This document shows, piece by piece, positions 60,963 to 64,000 of a stretch of DNA of 64,000 nucleotides. Each line of letters begins with the position of its first letter. Position 1 is the stretch's first letter. Both the position numbers and the translations under genes were made by a program. Below the pieces are notes generated by a model. That model was not told where the DNA came from, made no database searches, and saw only the letters and a list, made by a program, of their open reading frames with translations. This stretch comes from Vombatus ursinus (lineage: Eukaryota; Chordata; Mammalia; Diprotodontia; Vombatidae). The DNA is taken from the NCBI RefSeq assembly GCF_900497805.2, contig NW_020954608.1:18567236-18631235 (forward strand), given 5' to 3'.

Positions 60963-63109
60963 GAATTCTAAATTAATGTAATCATAGGTTATTCTATAGA
61001 AAAAGACATAACCTCATGCATTCGTCCACATATCCATTTATCTAAGCTTTTCCAAGTGTCTACTTTAAATAAAAATACATATTCCTAAATGAGAGGATTG
61101 AAAAAAAAAAACAATTTATTTGTAGCTATGGAGCTATAGATTTCCTTTCCCTTCCTTCCTTTCTTCCTTCCTTTTTGTTTTCTCCCATGTAAGAGTTATC
61201 AGGAAGAAAAGAGCTTATAACATCCAGCAGTATTTCCCCATGGCTGGGAATTCCAAATTAGCTGTTTTTATTTTCTTGTGAACTGGGGAAAATACCTCAA
61301 TGATGGCTATGGAAACATCTGCTTGTTTAAAGTATGACAACACCATCCTAGCTGCCATAAGAATGCTTCCTAGTAACTATACATCCCTAGATTAACAAAT
61401 GAATCATTTTTCCAAGTAATGATTAACCCACCCATTGACTCACTATATAAACTTTGAAGATAAGCTGAGCAAGGCAGACAATAATCAACAATGGTGATGA
61501 CAACAAACACAAATTGATTATTCTTCTTTTAGTGACTGACCCCACCTAAACTTCTGGGCTTACTTGGTGCCACACTCCCAAGAATAAGTCTTTTAACTCA
61601 ACAAAGAACTGCATGGAAGCACCAAGCTGCAAACTGTGTGAATATTACTACTCCTCTTCTTACAAGCTCTCAGAAAACAAATGGCCTTTGTTCACCAATT
61701 AGATTGAAATTGTTTTATTCACAAAGACATGAGTTTTGCGGCTACAAACAGCTAAAGATTTTTGTTAAGGGAGCCCTTTGAATGCTTGTTTTGATAGATT
61801 CTTATCAATTATGGAATGTAAACTTTTTAAGTGAGAACAAAAAACTGCAAACCTAGAACCAATGCCTCTGAAACAAGCTCTAATGGCAAACTGATCTCCT
61901 CTCTAGAGATGAAGTACAAGTGTTAGGGGGGAGTGAGATAGAGGAAGAAAAGGGGACAGGGAGAGGAGGAAAACAGGGGACAGACAGAGAGAGACACAGA
62001 AACAGAGATACAGACAGAGAGAGACAGAGACAAGAGACAAGACACAGAGAGAATACACAGATGTATAATTTAGGATGGAATATTACTGATCCCTAAGCTT
62101 GGCACTACATTTTTTGCCTCAGAATCTTTGTAGTTTGCGTGTCCCATACCTACAATATACTCATTTCCTTCTTAGTTTTTCCTCTTTGAATTCTCGGCTT
62201 CTATTGAGGCTAAATTCAGTTGAGATATCCATAGGAGGATGACATATGACATCAACTAATGATGATGATGATGACAGTAATAATAATGCATTGAAGTAGA
62301 ATATATTTGTTATATACAATACATAACTATGTATAATTATGCTCATTTTACATATATTTTGTATGGTGTATATTTTAATTTTACAGAGGACTTTAAATGT
62401 GCAAACTCATTTGATACCAAAAACCACTTTATAAGGCAGGTGCTGTTATTACACCCATTTTACAGGTGAGCAAACTGAGGCTGACAGAGGTTAATGTGAC
62501 TTGCCCAGTAAAATATCTGAGGCAGGATTTGAACTCTGGTCTCTCCTAACCCTAAGTCTTGCTCTCTATCTCCTGCACCACTTAGCTGCCTTTATTTTTA
62601 TGAAAAGTCAAACAATAAAATAATTTATTAACTGTTCAGGACACCAGTAGAAGAATGCCCTAAGGCCATATATAACTGCCAATAGACATGAGCAGACAAA
62701 GTTACCCTAGAAGTTCAGAACAGTGAAAGGGCATAGTGATTATGGAATCATAGAATTTGAGAGGCTGAAGGAACCCCATGCATGGATCACAGAACTAGAG
62801 CTTAGTGGACTTCAGAAATCATCTCTTCCAACCCCCTCATTTTACAGATGACTTCAGTTCTGAGTGACCAATCGACAATTACTTATTAAGTGTCTACTAT
62901 GTGCCATGGTAGACACTTCAGACATCTAGTAGCTGCGTGGTCCTGGGCAAGCTCCATATGCTCTCTGTGCCTCTCAGTTTCCTCATCTGGAAATGAGGGA
63001 GTTGGATTTGATGACCTCTAAGGTTGCTTCCAGCTCTAAATATATGAAACTATGGACAGCTTTATGGAAGAGGTGAGATTTGGACTTAGTATTAAAGGAA
63101 AATAATTTC

Positions 63110-63475
63110 AACAGGTGATACACATACATATATACATGCGCATATATGTGTACATATATGTGTGTATGTATATACAGAATAAATTCAGAAAGATGGAAGA
63201 GAGAGAAGACAAGTATATATGTATATATGCGCATATATATATGTGGAAAGAAAAGTGTATATATTTATGTATGTATATATGAGAGGAAAGATGTATGTGT
63301 GTATACAGAATAAATACAGAGAGATAGGGAAGGAAGACAAGTATGTAAATGAAGATGTGTAAGAGAGGGAAGACAAGTGTGCATATATATGTATGCCCCA
63401 GAGGGAAAACAAGTATGTAAGTATATACATATATGTATGTATGTATGTGTATACAGAATAAATATAGAAAGAATA
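63110..63475. repeat. degenerate minisatellite with ATGT-rich spacers
   Basis: The motif 'tatacagaataaat' starts at 63171, 63302 and 63450, 131 and 148 bp apart. Each of the first two is followed by a purine-rich stretch and 'gaagacaagtat'; partial units with 'gggaagacaagt' and 'gggaaaacaagt' occur near 63367 and 63402. Between them lie ATGT/ATAT runs. Confidence 0.75.
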
Positions 63476-63529
63476 AAAGCTAAGTAGTAAAGAACAGGCA
63501 GCTTAGGAAGAAACAACAGCATTAGAAAT

Positions 63530-63785
63530 GGCAGCTGATGATGCAGTGGACAGAGCACCAGGCCTGGAGTCAGGAAGATCTGAGTTCAAATGTGACCTCA
63601 AACACTTACTAGATGTATGATCTTGAGCAAGTCACTTAACCCCTATTTGCCTCAGTTTCTCATCTGTAAAATGGGGACACATAGAGAAGGAAATGGCAAA
63701 CCACTCCAGTATTTTTGAAAAGAAAATTTCACGGATGATGCCAATGGGGTCCCGTAAAGTCAGACATGAATGAACAACAACGATG
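63530..63785 (+). mobile_element. long marsupial SINE with RTE-derived tail, sense
   Basis: 'ggcagctgatgatgcagtgg', 'acagagcaccaggcctggag', 'caagtcacttaacccctatt', 'agaaggaaatggcaaaccac' and 'gaatgaacaacaacgatg'. Confidence 0.9.
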
Positions 63786-64000
63786 TAGAGCACGGTCTGC
63801 ATCCTGAAGGGACAGGTGGATTCTATGAGACAGAAATAAGGCGAATCCATTGTATGGACAAAGGAGATGGAGTTTCACATGTAGGGATAGGAGAAGGTCA
63901 GTTCTGATTACAGAGTATGGGTGGGGGAACAATGTACAACAAGGCTAGAAAGAAATTTTGGGAACAGGTTGTAAAGTCTTAAACCTCAACAGAGCAGTTT

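Larger units (their letters stand above)
55313..64000 (-). other. SEMA3C: SEMA3C intron, incomplete (at least 8.7 kb)
   Basis: Runs from acceptor AG at 55314-55313 to the window edge. I looked for the preceding exon (Sema text before the CPGG motif) and did not find it. Contents beyond separate entries: MIR-like relics at 56610-56770, 57610-57800, 62380-62600 and 62740-63050; a pyrimidine tract at 56890-56985; a GA/GACA-rich patch at 61960-62055. 55380-56600, 57310-57600, 57810-58370 and 61090-61950 show nothing supported. 58850-60060 may be an old repeat I cannot name. Confidence 0.7.

Noticed and set aside
62983-63558. Overlapping Tyr/His/Ile-rich minus-strand ORFs
   Set aside because: Encoded by ATGT/ATAC microsatellite runs of the degenerate minisatellite.

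Overview
The window is vertebrate nuclear DNA and almost certainly marsupial. It carries many diverged copies of the marsupial tRNA-type/CORE SINEs, whose box reads ggcagctaggtggcacagtg. Some copies have an RTE-derived 3' tail ending in (aac)n. There are also marsupial-type L1 fragments, RTE, L2 and CR1/L3 LINE relics and MIR/THER-like SINEs. I cannot tell an Australian from an American marsupial without a repeat library. No bacterial features, CRISPR arrays or long intact ORFs are present.

The one gene I can support is on the minus strand: the 3' half of SEMA3C (class 3 semaphorin), read from about 55.3 kb down to about 15.3 kb. Seven coding exons were rebuilt by eye from reading frame, splice sites and phase: 55090-55312, 40066-40154, 36102-36143 (a 42-bp micro-exon), 32558-32715, 23884-23951, 22819-22949 and 17727-18146 (with the stop). 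All six junctions keep frame. Joined, they encode 376 residues: the last part of the Sema beta-propeller, the PSI domain, the furin-type RRSRR linker, the Ig domain, and the basic tail with a dimerisation cysteine and a second RNRR furin-type site. A 3' UTR of about 2.4 kb probably ends at an AATAAA near 15330. The 5' exons (signal peptide and most of the Sema domain) lie beyond the right edge.

Regions: 1-5.5 kb is two antisense L1 copies, one internally scrambled. 5.5-15.3 kb is intergenic, downstream of the gene, with CR1/L3, L2, SINE, RTE and a second large L1. 15.3-55.3 kb is the gene; its introns hold L2 and SINE copies, a 255-bp purine tract, and a close inverted SINE pair. 55.3-64 kb is the 5'-ward intron, with a perfect 62-bp TG/TA/CA palindrome and a degenerate minisatellite.

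I found no new multi-gene system. The points most worth checking are the SEMA3C micro-exon and a weak neighbouring donor, the lineage-variable SEMA3C tail, the scrambled L1, and the unusual DNA-structure tracts.
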